This document shows positions 1 to 9,148 of a stretch of DNA of 64,000 bases, piece after piece. The stretch is from CALOBA01 sp942491465. Its GTDB lineage: Bacteria > Pseudomonadota > Gammaproteobacteria > Chromatiales > Chromatiaceae. The position numbers were made by a program, and so were the translations under genes. The stretch lies in NCBI GenBank assembly GCA_942491465.1, contig CALOBA010000039.1:1-64000 (forward strand), written 5' to 3'. The notes beneath the pieces were generated by a model that saw only the letters and a program-made list of their open reading frames with translations, did no database searches and had not been told where the DNA came from. How positions within the stretch are numbered: the first letter of the stretch is position 1; each line of letters begins with the position of its first letter.

Positions 1-1727
1 TAAACAGTACCGCCATTCTCAAGGCAGCCACAGACCCAATAGGTGGGGCGAGGACGGGCGCAGCAGGTCGGCGCGAGCATTCGGAGCGCAACGGACTATA
101 CTGTAGGGATGAGCAGTCATGCCGACCGTCCGCAAATCCATCGGGAATTCCCGCCAGACTACGCGCCGCCGCCGTTCGAGCTGGCCGACGTAGTGCGCGC
201 CTTCGCCGGCGCCTACCGCGCCGAGCACAACCCCAGTTTCCAGCAGGGCCGCGCCCTGCACGCCATCGAGACCTGTCGCACCACCGCGCTCGGCGGGCAT
301 GTGGATGCATGCGACCACTGCGGTCATGTCGAGATCAGCTACAACAGCTGCCGCAACCGCCACTGTCCCAAATGCCGCGCCTCGGCGCGCAGCGCCTGGG
401 TCGATGCCCGCGAGCTCGAGCTGCTGCCGATCCAATACTTCCATGTCGTCTTCACCCTGCCCGAGGACCTCAACCGCCTGGCGCAGTACCGCGACGCCGA
501 AGTCTACGGCCTGCTGCTGCGCGCCGCCGCCGAGACCCTGCAGACCTTCGCGCGCAAGCGTTGGGACGCCGACCTCGGCATCGTTGCCGTGCTCCACACC
601 TGGGGCCAGACCCTGCAGCTGCACCCGCACGCGCACTGTCTCGTCACCGGCGGTGCGCTCAAGCGCGACGGCAGCGCCTTCGTGCAGGCGCCGAAGAACT
701 TCCTCTTCCCCGTACGCGCCCTCTCCCCGGTGTTCCGCGCCATCTTCCTGCGCGGGCTCGAGCGCCTGCGGGCCGAGGGCGCACTCAACGCCGGCCCGCC
801 CGAACTGGCCGACGACGGCGCATGGAAGGCGCTGATGATCCGCCTGCACCAGCACCCGTGGGTCGTCTACGCCCAGCGCCCCTTCGCCGCCCCGCAGCAT
901 CTCATCCGCTACCTCGGGCGCTACGTCAACCGTATCGCCATCGCCAACCACCGCATCGAGGCCATCGACGCGACCACGGTCACCTTCCGCTACCGCGACA
1001 ACCGCTGCAAGGACCCCGACAGCCCGGACGCCGAAAAGCGCATGCGCCTGCCGGGCAGCGAATTCCTGCGCCGCTTCCTCCAACATGTCCTGCCGCCGGG
1101 CTTCCACCAGATCCGTTACTACGGCCTACTCGCCGGTGGCAGACGCAAGGCCAACCTCACCCGCTGCCGCGCCCTGCTCGGACTCGGCAATCCCGACAAG
1201 CCCTACATCGCCGACATCGATGCATTGCGCACCAAGCAGGCCATCGACCCCAGCCTCTGCCCGGTCTGCGGCCAAGGCCACCTGCGCAACGTCTTCCAGC
1301 TCCTCTCCTTCCACGACCCGCCGGGCGAATACGCCGCTGCCGCTTGATATGGCCCATCTCCGACGCCCGCACCCACCGACAACGCCAGCCCTCCACGGGC
1401 AGGCCCGCCCCGTGCCGACGCACCGCAACTCGGCTGCAAACCACCCGCTCCAGTGCCGATACCGGCCGAATCCGGCCTCACCACAGCAATGCAGCGACCC
1501 GCAACCCCTGCGCAACCGCTTCGGCCACAACGAGATTGCCCCGAACCCGGGGTTGACAACACCCACCGCTCAGCGGCAAATTCCATAGCAGGCCGCCCGC
1601 CCAGCGCACGTCCAACAAGTGGATCAGCCTGACGCCCGCGGTCCGTGCTGGCCCGCAGGCCCGGTGCGCGACAACGCGGTTGTGTCTTTGGTGCGGCGGG
1701 CGCAGGCTATCCAAAACGTTGGACTAA
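1..1727 (+). mobile_element. IS91-family element, copy 1 (left tip cut by window start)
   Basis: This is the first of three head-to-tail elements of about 1.7 kb. The left end (TAAACAGTACCGCCATTC) matches the left end of copy 3 near 3425. The right end has the non-coding tail (about 380 bp after the transposase) shared by all three copies, ending in CCAAAACGTTGGACT. No terminal inverted repeats and no target duplication are visible, as expected for rolling-circle IS91 elements. The exact borders are inferred from where the copies stop matching each other. Confidence 0.85.
109..1347 (+). CDS. IS91-family transposase, copy 1
   Basis: Rolling-circle (HUH/Y2-type) transposase of 412 residues. 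The N-terminus carries a zinc-binding domain with cysteines near residues 56, 68, 71, 81, 86 and 89 (pattern CDHCGH...CRNRHCPKC). The catalytic part shows an HxH metal-binding motif (LHPHAHCLV, about residue 170) and a tyrosine-bearing helix (RYLGRYVNRIAIANHRI). I chose the ATG at 109 because it follows TAGGG and matches the start of copy 2 (MSS...); an upstream in-frame ATG at 43 lacks that support. Nearly identical to copy 3, with a few substitutions around 795-820. Confidence 0.9.
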   Translation: MSSHADRPQIHREFPPDYAPPPFELADVVRAFAGAYRAEHNPSFQQGRALHAIETCRTTALGGHVDACDHCGHVEISYNSCRNRHCPKCRASARSAWVDARELELLPIQYFHVVFTLPEDLNRLAQYRDAEVYGLLLRAAAETLQTFARKRWDADLGIVAVLHTWGQTLQLHPHAHCLVTGGALKRDGSAFVQAPKNFLFPVRALSPVFRAIFLRGLERLRAEGALNAGPPELADDGAWKALMIRLHQHPWVVYAQRPFAAPQHLIRYLGRYVNRIAIANHRIEAIDATTVTFRYRDNRCKDPDSPDAEKRMRLPGSEFLRRFLQHVLPPGFHQIRYYGLLAGGRRKANLTRCRALLGLGNPDKPYIADIDALRTKQAIDPSLCPVCGQGHLRNVFQLLSFHDPPGEYAAAA

Positions 1728-3420
1728 ATAAATAAACAGTTCCAGCCGGGAACCTCCGCTCCAAACCGGCAGCCGCAGAAGAACGCGCTATACTGCAAGG
1801 ATGAGCAGCCCATTCGGGTCCGCCGAGATCCGCCGCGAATTTCCCGCCGAGTACCAGCCGCCGCCGTTCGAGCTGGCCGACGTCGCCCGCGCATTCGCCG
1901 ACGCCTACCGCGCCACCCACCACCCAAGCTTCCAGCAGGGCCGCGCCCTGCATGCCATCGAGACCTGCCGCACCACCGCGCTCGGCGGGCATGTGGATGA
2001 ATGCGACCACTGCGGCCACGTCGAGATCAGCTACAACTCCTGCCGCAACCGCCACTGCCCCAAGTGCCGCGCCTCCCAGCGCGCCGCCTGGGTCGACGCC
2101 CGCGAACTCGAACTGCTGCCGATCCAATACTTCCACGTCGTCTTCACCCTGCCCGAAGCCCTCAATGGGCTGGCGCAATACCACGACGCCGAGATCTACA
2201 GCCTGCTCCTGCGCGCCGCCGCCGAGACGTTGCAGACCTTCGCGCGCAAGCGCTGGGACGCCGACCTCGGCATCGTCGCCGTGCTGCACACCTGGGGCCA
2301 GACCCTGCAGCTGCACCCGCACGTGCACTGCCTGGTCACCGGCGGCGCGCTCAAGCGCGACAACAGCGCTTTCGTCCAGGCACCCAAGAACTTCCTCTTC
2401 CCCGTCCTCGCCCTCTCGCCGGTGTTCCGCGCCATCTTCCTGCGCGGGCTCGAACGCCTGCGCGCCGACGGCAAGCTCAACGCCGGCCCGCCCGAGCTCG
2501 CCGACGACGCCGCCTTCAAGCAGCTCATGGTCGACCTGCATCGAACCCCTTGGGTCGTCTACGCCGAGCGCCCCTTCGACGCCCCGCAGCACCTCATCCG
2601 CTACCTCGGGCGCTACGTCAACCGCATCGCCATCGCCAACCACCGCATCGAGGCAATCGACGCCACCGGCGTCACCTTCCGCTACCGCGACAACCGCGTC
2701 AAAGACCCCGAAGCTCCTGGCGCCGAAAAGCGCATGCGCCTGCCCGGCACCGAATTCCTGCGCCGCTTCCTCCAGCACGTCCTGCCGCCCGGCTTCCACC
2801 AGATCCGCTACTACGGGCTGCTCGCCGGTGGCAGACGCAAGGTCAACCTCACCCGCTGCCGCGCCCTGCTCGGGCTCGATCAACCCGAGGTCCCCTACAT
2901 CGCCGACATGGGCGACTTCCTCGCGAAACAGGCCATCGATCCCGGCCTCTGCCCGCGCTGCGGCCAAGGCCATCTGCGCAACGTCTTCCAACTCATCTCC
3001 TTCCACGACCCGCCGGCCGAATACGCCGCCGCTGCATAATATGGCCCATCTCCGACGCCCGCACCCACCGACAACGCCAGCCCTCCACGGGCAGGCCCGC
3101 CCCGTGCCGACGCACCGCAACTCGGCTGCAAACCACCCGCTTCAGTGCCGATACCGGCCGAATCCGGCCTCACCACAGCAATGCAGCGACCCGCAACCCC
3201 TGGGCAACCGCTTCGCCCGCAACGAGATTCCCCCGAACCCGGGGTTGACAACACCCACCGCTCAGCGGCAAATTCCATAGCAGGCCGCCCGCCCAGCGCA
3301 CGTCCAACAAGTGGATCAGCCTGACGCCCGCGGTCCGTGCTGGCCCGCAGGCCCGGTGCGCGACAACGCGGTTGTGTCTTTGGTGCGGCGGGCGCAGGCT
3401 ATCCAAAACGTTGGACTAAA
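1728..3420 (+). mobile_element. IS91-family element, copy 2 (divergent)
   Basis: This middle element shares the left-end AAATAAATAAACAGT motif and almost the whole right tail with its neighbours, but its coding part is clearly diverged from copies 1 and 3. The junctions on both sides read GTTGGACTAAATAAATAAACAGT, so the elements abut directly. That arrangement fits rolling-circle transposition reading through from one element to the next, or repeated insertion at the same site. Confidence 0.82.
1801..3039 (+). CDS. IS91-family transposase, copy 2
   Basis: A 412-residue transposase with the same layout as its neighbours: zinc-binding N-terminus (CDHCGH, CRNRHCPKC), HxH motif (LHPHVHCLV) and the RYLGRYVNRIAIANHRI helix. 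The ATG at 1801 follows CAAGG and is the first in-frame start. The reading frame is open throughout, so it may be functional. It differs from copies 1 and 3 at scattered codons, which implies a separate lineage of the same IS group that has come to sit between two near-identical copies. Confidence 0.9.
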   Translation: MSSPFGSAEIRREFPAEYQPPPFELADVARAFADAYRATHHPSFQQGRALHAIETCRTTALGGHVDECDHCGHVEISYNSCRNRHCPKCRASQRAAWVDARELELLPIQYFHVVFTLPEALNGLAQYHDAEIYSLLLRAAAETLQTFARKRWDADLGIVAVLHTWGQTLQLHPHVHCLVTGGALKRDNSAFVQAPKNFLFPVLALSPVFRAIFLRGLERLRADGKLNAGPPELADDAAFKQLMVDLHRTPWVVYAERPFDAPQHLIRYLGRYVNRIAIANHRIEAIDATGVTFRYRDNRVKDPEAPGAEKRMRLPGTEFLRRFLQHVLPPGFHQIRYYGLLAGGRRKVNLTRCRALLGLDQPEVPYIADMGDFLAKQAIDPGLCPRCGQGHLRNVFQLISFHDPPAEYAAAA

Positions 3421-5149
3421 TAAATAAACAGTACCGCCATTCGCAAGGCAGCAACAGACTCAATAGGTGGAGCAAGGACGGGCGCAGCAGGTCAGCGCGA
3501 GCATTCGGAGCGCAACGGACTATACTGTAGGGATGAGCAGTCATGCCGACCGTCCGCAAATCCATCGGGAATTCCCGCCCGACTACGCGCCGCCGCCGTT
3601 CGAGCTGGCCGACGTAGTGCGCGCCTTCGCCGGCGCCTACCGCGCCGAGCACAACCCCAGTTTCCAGCAGGGCCGCGCCCTGCACGCCATCGAGACCTGT
3701 CGCACCACCGCGCTCGGCGGGCATGTGGATGCATGCGACCACTGCGGTCATGTCGAGATCAGCTACAACAGCTGCCGCAACCGCCACTGTCCCAAATGCC
3801 GCGCCTCGGCGCGCAGCGCCTGGGTCGATGCCCGCGAGCTCGAGCTGCTGCCGATCCAATACTTCCATGTCGTCTTCACCCTGCCCGAGGACCTCAACCG
3901 CCTGGCGCAGTACCGCGACGCCGAAGTCTACGGCCTGCTGCTGCGCGCCGCCGCCGAGACCCTGCAGACCTTCGCGCGCAAGCGCTGGGACGCCGACCTC
4001 GGCATCGTTGCCGTGCTCCACACCTGGGGCCAGACCCTGCAGCTGCACCCGCACGCGCACTGTCTCGTCACCGGCGGTGCGCTCAAGCGCGACGGCAGCG
4101 CCTTCGTGCAGGCGCCGAAGAACTTCCTCTTCCCCGTACGCGCCCTCTCCCCGGTGTTCCGCGCCATCTTCCTGCGCGGGCTCGAGCGCCTGCGGGCCGA
4201 GGGCGCACTCAACGCCGGCCCGCCCGAGCTGACCGACGACTTCGCATGGAAGGCGCTGATGATCCGCCTGCACCAGCACCCGTGGGTCGTCTACGCCCAG
4301 CGCCCCTTCGCCGCCCCGCAGCATCTCATCCGCTACCTCGGGCGCTACGTCAACCGTATCGCCATCGCCAACCACCGCATCGAGGCCATCGACGCGACCA
4401 CGGTCACCTTCCGCTACCGCGACAACCGCTGCAAGGACCCCGACAGCCCGGACGCCGAAAAGCGCATGCGCCTGCCGGGCAGCGAATTCCTGCGCCGCTT
4501 CCTCCAACATGTCCTGCCGCCGGGCTTCCACCAGATCCGTTACTACGGCCTACTCGCCGGTGGCAGACGCAAGGCCAACCTCACCCGCTGCCGCGCCCTG
4601 CTCGGACTCGGCAATCCCGACAAGCCCTACATCGCCGACATCGATGCATTGCGCACCAAGCAGGCCATCGACCCCAGCCTCTGCCCGGTCTGCGGCCAAG
4701 GCCACCTGCGCAACGTCTTCCAGCTCCTCTCCTTCCACGACCCGCCGGGCGAATACGCCGCTGCCGCTTGATATGGCCCATCTCCGACGCCCGCACCCAC
4801 CGACAACGCCAGCCCTCCACGGGCAGGCCCGCCCCGTGCCGACGCACCGCAACTCGGCTGCAAACCACCCGCTCCAGTGCCGATACCGGCCGAATCCGGC
4901 CTCACCACAGCAATGCAGCGACCCGCAACCCCTGCGCAACCGCTTCGGCCACAACGAGATTCCCCCGAACCCGGGGTTGACAACACCCACCGCTCAGCGG
5001 CAAATTCCATAGCAGGCCGCCCGCCCAGCGCACGTCCAACAAGTGGATCAGCCTGACGCCCGCGGTCCGTGCTGGCCCGCAGGCCCGGTGCGCGACAACG
5101 CGGTTGTGTCTTTGGTGCGGCGGGCGCAGGCTATCCAAAACGTTGGACT
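3421..5149 (+). mobile_element. IS91-family element, copy 3
   Basis: Complete element with both ends in view. The right end, AACGTTGGACT, joins directly to unique DNA (CGGCAACCATTTCGTCGCC). A very similar junction (GCGTTGGACTCGGCAACCAATTCGTCGCC) is found without an IS at 8429-8457, at the end of a cassette. So the array either stops exactly at an attC-like 3' half site or carries one as its own terminus. Confidence 0.82.
3533..4771 (+). CDS. IS91-family transposase, copy 3
   Basis: A 412-residue transposase almost identical to copy 1; differences include the LTDDFAWK versus LADDGAWK stretch. It has an intact zinc-binding domain, HxH motif and tyrosine helix, and the same TAGGG-preceded ATG as copy 1. 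The near identity of copies 1 and 3 around a divergent copy 2 indicates recent movement or duplication. Confidence 0.9.
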   Translation: MSSHADRPQIHREFPPDYAPPPFELADVVRAFAGAYRAEHNPSFQQGRALHAIETCRTTALGGHVDACDHCGHVEISYNSCRNRHCPKCRASARSAWVDARELELLPIQYFHVVFTLPEDLNRLAQYRDAEVYGLLLRAAAETLQTFARKRWDADLGIVAVLHTWGQTLQLHPHAHCLVTGGALKRDGSAFVQAPKNFLFPVRALSPVFRAIFLRGLERLRAEGALNAGPPELTDDFAWKALMIRLHQHPWVVYAQRPFAAPQHLIRYLGRYVNRIAIANHRIEAIDATTVTFRYRDNRCKDPDSPDAEKRMRLPGSEFLRRFLQHVLPPGFHQIRYYGLLAGGRRKANLTRCRALLGLGNPDKPYIADIDALRTKQAIDPSLCPVCGQGHLRNVFQLLSFHDPPGEYAAAA

Positions 5150-5340
5150 CGGCAACCATTTCGTCGCCAGCCGCGGCAAAGAGAACACATGGGCTCCGCG
5201 CCATCGGCAGCGCAACGCACAACCGGGACAGGCCGGCGCCTTCGGCCAGGCATAGAAGAATGCAATGTCGCCGCCAGCCGCGGACTTCGGGCCGGCGCAG
5301 ACGGCAAGCTCAGCGCATCGCCCTGGCGCTCGCAGACCGG

Positions 5341-5450
5341 ACCCAACCAACAAGCGGCTCCACCTGCGAACCCAAGCCGCGTCGAGCTCGGCTCCAGACC
5401 TCCAAGGCGATGCAGGCGGGCCTTGGGTCGCGGTAGCCTTAACGTTATAA
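5341..5450 (+). repeat. Candidate attC site upstream of the defence cassette
   Basis: The segment begins with ACCCAAC (fits RYYYAAC) and ends with TTAACGTTATAA, close to the AACGTTRRRY end of attC sites. In between lie G+C-rich partly complementary arms (CCCAAG ... CTTGGG). It marks the sharp switch from GC-rich DNA to the AT-rich block starting near 5480. Weaker than the sites further on; the final box deviates from consensus. Seen by eye only. Confidence 0.4.
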
Positions 5451-5483
5451 CCTCATGGGACCATAGAGAGTGAGTTCAGGAGA

Positions 5484-6566
5484 ATGAATAAAAAACCCAC
5501 TAGGCGACACTCTCAGAGAAACATCAGGCTTCTTTTTCGAAATTGCGCAGTACGAGTATCAATATCATTGGGCTTTGTGCAGAATAATCGACGAGCAAAG
5601 AGAAGCCAAAGAATACGCTCTTTTTATGGAGTTTCATGAAGATGTTGTTTTGGCCAATTCATTGGATTGTGAGGCTGCAGAATTTGAGTTTTCCCAAGTA
5701 AAGAATATAAGCTCACCAAAGTACAATGTTAATAACTTGACTAAAAGAGAGGGCAGCAAGAGCTCAATTTTAGGGAAGTTAATTGACTCGGCAGTGAACA
5801 AGCCATTTGGTAAAAGAATTGATGCTCACTATTAATTTGTGTGGTGTCATGCGAGTTATAGTATCGAGCAGTTAAACAGTGACCTTAACTTAGAAGTTAT
5901 TACTGTCGGCGATCTAAGCGATAAAGCGAAAAAAGAGCTGCGCAACAAATTGGTTGACGAACTTGGGTTAAGTGAATTACCAACAAATCTACGTTTCGTA
6001 GTTCCCTCCCTGGGGTTAAGAGATCAACAAGATTCGGTAATTGGAAAAATATCTAAGCTAATTTCCGATATTTTTCCTAATAGTCATTGTGATGCTACAA
6101 ATATTTATCGTGCTTTGATAGACGAACTGCATCGAAAAGGTGTGATTAGCTACGACTATAACAGGTGGGATGATCTTCTAAATAATAAGGCTCTTACATC
6201 ACCCAAAGTAACTGAAGCAATAAATGTTAATATCTCTTTACCTGATATCAGTGACATGTTACGTCAAGTAAATGAAATTGCAAATGAAATAGGCTTAAAT
6301 TACCTTCAAAAGAGGCAGTTGAGGAACAGTATAGAGAAAATCTGATTCATATTGAGTCAGTCGGATTTCCGACAGCGTTAAGATTAAGGATTCGCAAATA
6401 ATTAATCAGACTCTCGATTTAATGAAATCAAAAAACAACAGACTTGAACAACTTACTTGAAGAAGTACATTGGATTTCTCTTCCAAGAAGCTTAACAGAA
6501 GAAATCGGAAGCAATAAGGATGTTAAAAATCATATAATTTACGAGATAATTGTGGGTGACATATGA
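5484..6566 (+). pseudogene. Broken Cap4/DUF4297-type nuclease (LmuA-like)
   Basis: Remnant of the nuclease subunit of a Lamassu/ABC-3C-type defence system. The correct frame gives ETSGFFFEIAQYEYQYHWAL, then FHEDVVLANS and FEFSQVK, the (E)D...QxK pattern typical of DUF4297/Cap4 PD-(D/E)xK nucleases. The ATG at 5484 follows AGGAGA but is out of frame because of a run of six A at 5490-5495; five A would restore MNKNPLGDTLRETSG. Further lesions are an in-frame TAA at 5833-5835, a frameshift near 6310 and a stop at about 6398. The C-terminal piece overlaps the next ATG (ATATGA, 6561-6566), an operon-type junction. Much lower GC than the flanks indicates acquisition from elsewhere. The family call is by recognition of motifs, not a search. 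Confidence 0.55.
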
Positions 6567-6721
6567 GCCTAGATAATTACAAGTTATTAGTGCGCAACTT
6601 AAGGAAAAACAAGCATGCCGAGCTTAAAATTCAAACGCCTAGTGCTCGTGTCAGATACAACAAAATCCGCGAATCAGTTCACCTTTCAAGAGCAACTCAA
6701 CCTGATAACCGGAAAAAATAA
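6563..6721 (+). pseudogene. Fragment of a small middle gene (LmuC position)
   Basis: A 52-codon frame starts at the ATG overlapping the stop of the nuclease remnant (ATGA) and encodes MSLDNYKLLVRNLRKNK before running out of frame across the ATPase start. Lamassu and ABC-3C operons usually have a small middle component of 150-200 residues between nuclease and ATPase. Its near absence here suggests an internal deletion that left only the first codons. The product is unknown and the assignment rests on position. Confidence 0.3.
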
Positions 6722-8312
6722 TAGCATCGGCAAATCTTCTTTGGTGAAGAATATATTTTGGGCGCTTGGCTGTGAACCAGAATTTGATGAAACTTGGAAA
6801 CAATTAGACTAGTAAGGCAGCATCTATTGGAATTTTCTATAGGAAACAATCTTTATGCCGTACTTAGGGTAAACGATATCCTCTTTTTTTCAGATAATAA
6901 TGAGGGGTTTTATAAATATGTCAATGTAACTGGGGATTATGCGAAGATATTTTCAAGCCTTGTATCTTTCAACGCCCTCCTGCCAAATAGAGCAGATGAA
7001 CCCCATTCTTGAAGTTCCACCGCCCGCATATTATTTTCTTCCCTTTTTATATCGATCAAATAAGAAGTTGGGCAAGTCCATGGGCATCTTTTCGAAACCT
7101 GGGGCAGTATGCAAATTGGCAGCGTACTATTGTTAAGTATCACACTGGTTATCTTTCCGCAGAACACTTCGACATTGAAGAGGAAATATTCGAATATAGG
7201 TTGACGAAAAGGGAGGCGGACGATGAGGTAAAGAAGATAAATATATCTTTGGAAATTGTCGAAAGGTATATACCAAGAACAAATGTTGCAGTTACTACTG
7301 AAGAATTTGATGTCATTACAAATGAAGTTGAGAAAGAACTTGGCCAACTAGCAAAAGAACAAGAATATTTTTTAAATAAATTGAGTGACGCACAAGGTTC
7401 AAAGTATCATTTAAGTAATCAGTTAGAAATAGCTAAAAAGGCGGTGCAGGAAATAGATAATGATTATCAATTTACGGTTGAGAATATTGAATCTGACGAG
7501 CTTGAATGCCCACTTTGTGGAACCATTCATAATAACTCATTGGTAAGCAGGGCATCAATTCTATCTGACAAGCAAAAGACGGAAGATCAAGTCATTTACA
7601 TTGAAAAGGAGATGTCAGGCATTTCAAGTAAAATTAATGAACTGCAGCCAAAATTGAATAACATTAGTACTCGAATAAAAGAAATTAATGCGAAATACCA
7701 AAAAACCGACAAAAGTGATGGTGCTCGTAGTTTAACTGAAATTGTTGATGGCTTTGCTTCCCAGTCTGTGCAACGGAATGTTGAAGGAACGAAGGCTACA
7801 AAACAATCCTTGTCGAAAGACGCCGAGGATAAACAGAAAGAGTTGAAGAAGGATCAAAAGAAACTGCTCTCTAAAGCCGAGTCAAAAGAGCTTAGTGATA
7901 TGTTTATCGGCCTTCTCACTGAGTATATCCATAAACTGGACGCCAAAGGTGTAAATTTAACTAAAGTAAAACACCCTACAGACTATAACAAACTTTTCGG
8001 AAGCGGTGGTGCGGCAGAAGGAACAAGGGCTGTTTTGGCGTATCAACTGGCCATATTTAAGCTAATTGATCATTCAAAAAATGAAGTGCTTTCTCCATTA
8101 GTAATTGACACTCCTAACCAACAAGAGCAGGCGATTAAAAATTATGACAAGATCATTAATCTAATAACGGAGTATATTCAAGTCACTCGCAGCTTATTCT
8201 ATGCGCTATGGACAACAGCCAGCTAGATTCATTTCGCGAGAAGTCGAATAATATATTGTTGGATGATGGCAAGCTGTTGAAAAGGGATAAATATGAAGAG
8301 CTAAGCAAATGA
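6615..8312 (+). pseudogene. Broken SMC/Rad50-like ATPase (LmuB-like)
   Basis: ATPase subunit of the same system. The pieces read, in order, a Walker A near the N-terminus (GKNNSIGKSSL), a long coiled-coil region with a zinc-hook-like CPLCGT at about 7507-7524, a signature-like GSGGAAEGTRA, and Walker B PLVIDTPNQQEQ near 8098-8133. The true C-terminus (SQLDSFREKSNNILLDDG ... YEELSK) ends at 8312 in another frame. At least four frameshifts separate the pieces, near 6808, 7005, 7044-7048 (a run of five T; four would restore FYIDQ) and 8185. Reassembled it would be about 565 residues. The system cannot work as sequenced unless these are read errors. Confidence 0.6.
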
Positions 8313-8357
8313 AGTATCTGAGACAATAAATACAGCAAAAATCGGTTATAACAATCG

Positions 8358-8436
8358 CGTTAACTCAGACGTCTAGAAAGCGTCGTTCGCTATCGCTCAC
8401 TATGCTTTTAGCCGCCGGTTACGCAAAGCGTTGGAC
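8358..8436 (+). repeat. Candidate attC site closing the defence cassette
   Basis: It ends with AGCGTTGGAC (fits GTTRRRY) and starts around CGTTAAC, an imperfect RYYYAAC box, with short complementary arms (AAGCGT ... ATGCTTTT) between. It is followed by TCGGCAACCAATTCGTCGCC, nearly the same leader that follows the IS91 array at 5150. With 5341-5450 it would delimit a cassette of about 3 kb holding the defence remnant. Confidence 0.4.
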
Positions 8437-8456
8437 TCGGCAACCAATTCGTCGCC

Positions 8457-8560
8457 CAGAAAAGGGGTCAGATCCCTTTTCTCGGCGGAAAAGGGAAAAG
8501 GGGTCAGAAAAGGTCCGATAAAGAAAAGGGGTCAGATCCCTTTTCTCTGATCGATGAATG
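8457..8560 (+). repeat. REP-like palindromes (GGGGTCAGATCCC type)
   Basis: The motif AAAAGGGGTCAGATCCCTTTT, a near-perfect palindrome, occurs at about 8459-8482 and 8523-8548, with partial copies between. Related copies lie at 8788-8813 and 11341-11364. Each full copy sits just upstream of a GATCGATGAATGAAAAG segment leading into an attC site. They could act as bidirectional transcription stops or be mobilised REP elements; no REP-associated transposase is nearby. Confidence 0.6.
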
Positions 8561-8780
8561 AAAAGGTCGCCCAACTAGTGCGCAAGCCCGACGCCTTGGA
8601 GCAGCCTTCGCTTCGCTCAGGCTACTCCAAGGCGCGGGCTGCGCTTGACGTTGGCCGCAGCAACTCGAAGCCGCATCGCCGAAGCCGGAGCAAAGGGCTC
8701 CGTGGAGCAATGAAGCATCACCGCCGACGCGAATGCGCGTGGAACGCTGGGGGCCCGCGCCGCCACGACCGCTCAGCCCA
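8523..8780 (+). repeat. Long direct repeat, copy 1, with a non-coding cassette
   Basis: About 260 bp, comprising a REP-like palindrome, the attC at 8569-8656 and roughly 125 bp of following DNA, recur almost unchanged at 11341-11602. The part after the attC (from CCGCAGCAACTCGAAGCC) has no plausible gene with start and ribosome site on either strand, and is bounded on its right by the attC at 8834. It therefore looks like an open-reading-frame-free cassette that was duplicated within the array. Confidence 0.65.
8569..8656 (+). repeat. attC site (88 bp)
   Basis: Starts with GCCCAAC (RYYYAAC) and ends GACGTTGGCC (one deviation from GTTRRRY). The arms are strongly complementary: GCGCAAGCCCG pairs with CGGGCTGCGC, and CGCCTTGGAG with CTCCAAGGCG, around GCCTTCGCTTCGCTCAGGC. 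This is the folded, imperfectly paired structure expected of an integron recombination site. Confidence 0.75.
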
Positions 8781-8833
8781 AGCCAACGGAAAAGGGGCAG
8801 ATCCCTTTTCTCTAATCGATGAATGAAAAGATC

Positions 8834-8921
8834 GCCCAACTAGCGCGCAAGCCCGACGCCTAGGAGCAGCCTTCGCTTCGCTCGGGCTGCTCCTAGGCGC
8901 GGGCTGCGCTTAACGTTAGGC
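8834..8921 (+). repeat. attC site (88 bp)
   Basis: GCCCAAC at 8834-8840 and TTAACGTTAGGC ending at 8921 match both consensus boxes. The internal arms CGCCTAGGAGCAGCC and GGCTGCTCCTAGGCG are fully complementary. It is nearly identical in sequence to the sites at 8569 and 11385, so at least three sites belong to one attC family, as in chromosomal integrons. Confidence 0.8.
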
Positions 8922-8944
8922 AAGAGACAATCAGGAATTCACTG

Positions 8945-9148
8945 TTGCCCCCAAAGGTAAGAGAACTCATAGCACGACTCGAGCAAGCCGGATTTCAGAA
9001 TCGCGGCGGAAAAGGAAGCCATCGGAATTTCGTTCACCCGAACGTGCAGAAGCCCATTACAATTCCAGGCAAGACTGGCGACGACGCCAAACAATATCTG
9101 GTTCGAGCTGTACAGCGCGCAATCGCGGAGGCTGAGAATGAAAGATAG
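8945..9148 (+). CDS. hicA: HicA-family mRNA interferase toxin
   Basis: A 67-residue HicA-type toxin with the dsRBD-like fold's signature GGKGSHRNFVHP, including the catalytic histidine in the G-S-H motif, followed by ITIPGK. In type II hicAB modules HicA cleaves mRNA and is held inactive by HicB. The start is a TTG at 8945 preceded by AGGA at 8932-8935; no better ATG precedes the conserved KVRELIARLEQAGF. It overlaps the antitoxin gene by 11 bp. Its place between attC sites at 8834 and 9372 makes it a cassette gene; such modules commonly stabilise cassette arrays. Confidence 0.85.
   Translation: MPPKVRELIARLEQAGFQNRGGKGSHRNFVHPNVQKPITIPGKTGDDAKQYLVRAVQRAIAEAENER

Noticed and set aside
43..108. 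Extended N-terminus of the first IS91 transposase (start at 43).
   Set aside because: Copy 2 begins at the equivalent of 109, and the ATG at 109 has the better upstream sequence.
8554..8826. Possible small protein beginning MNEKVAQLVRKPDALEQ, repeated at 11370.
   Set aside because: The frame runs through the attC stem and the gene-free cassette, and the two copies diverge at their ends; attC structure explains the conservation better.
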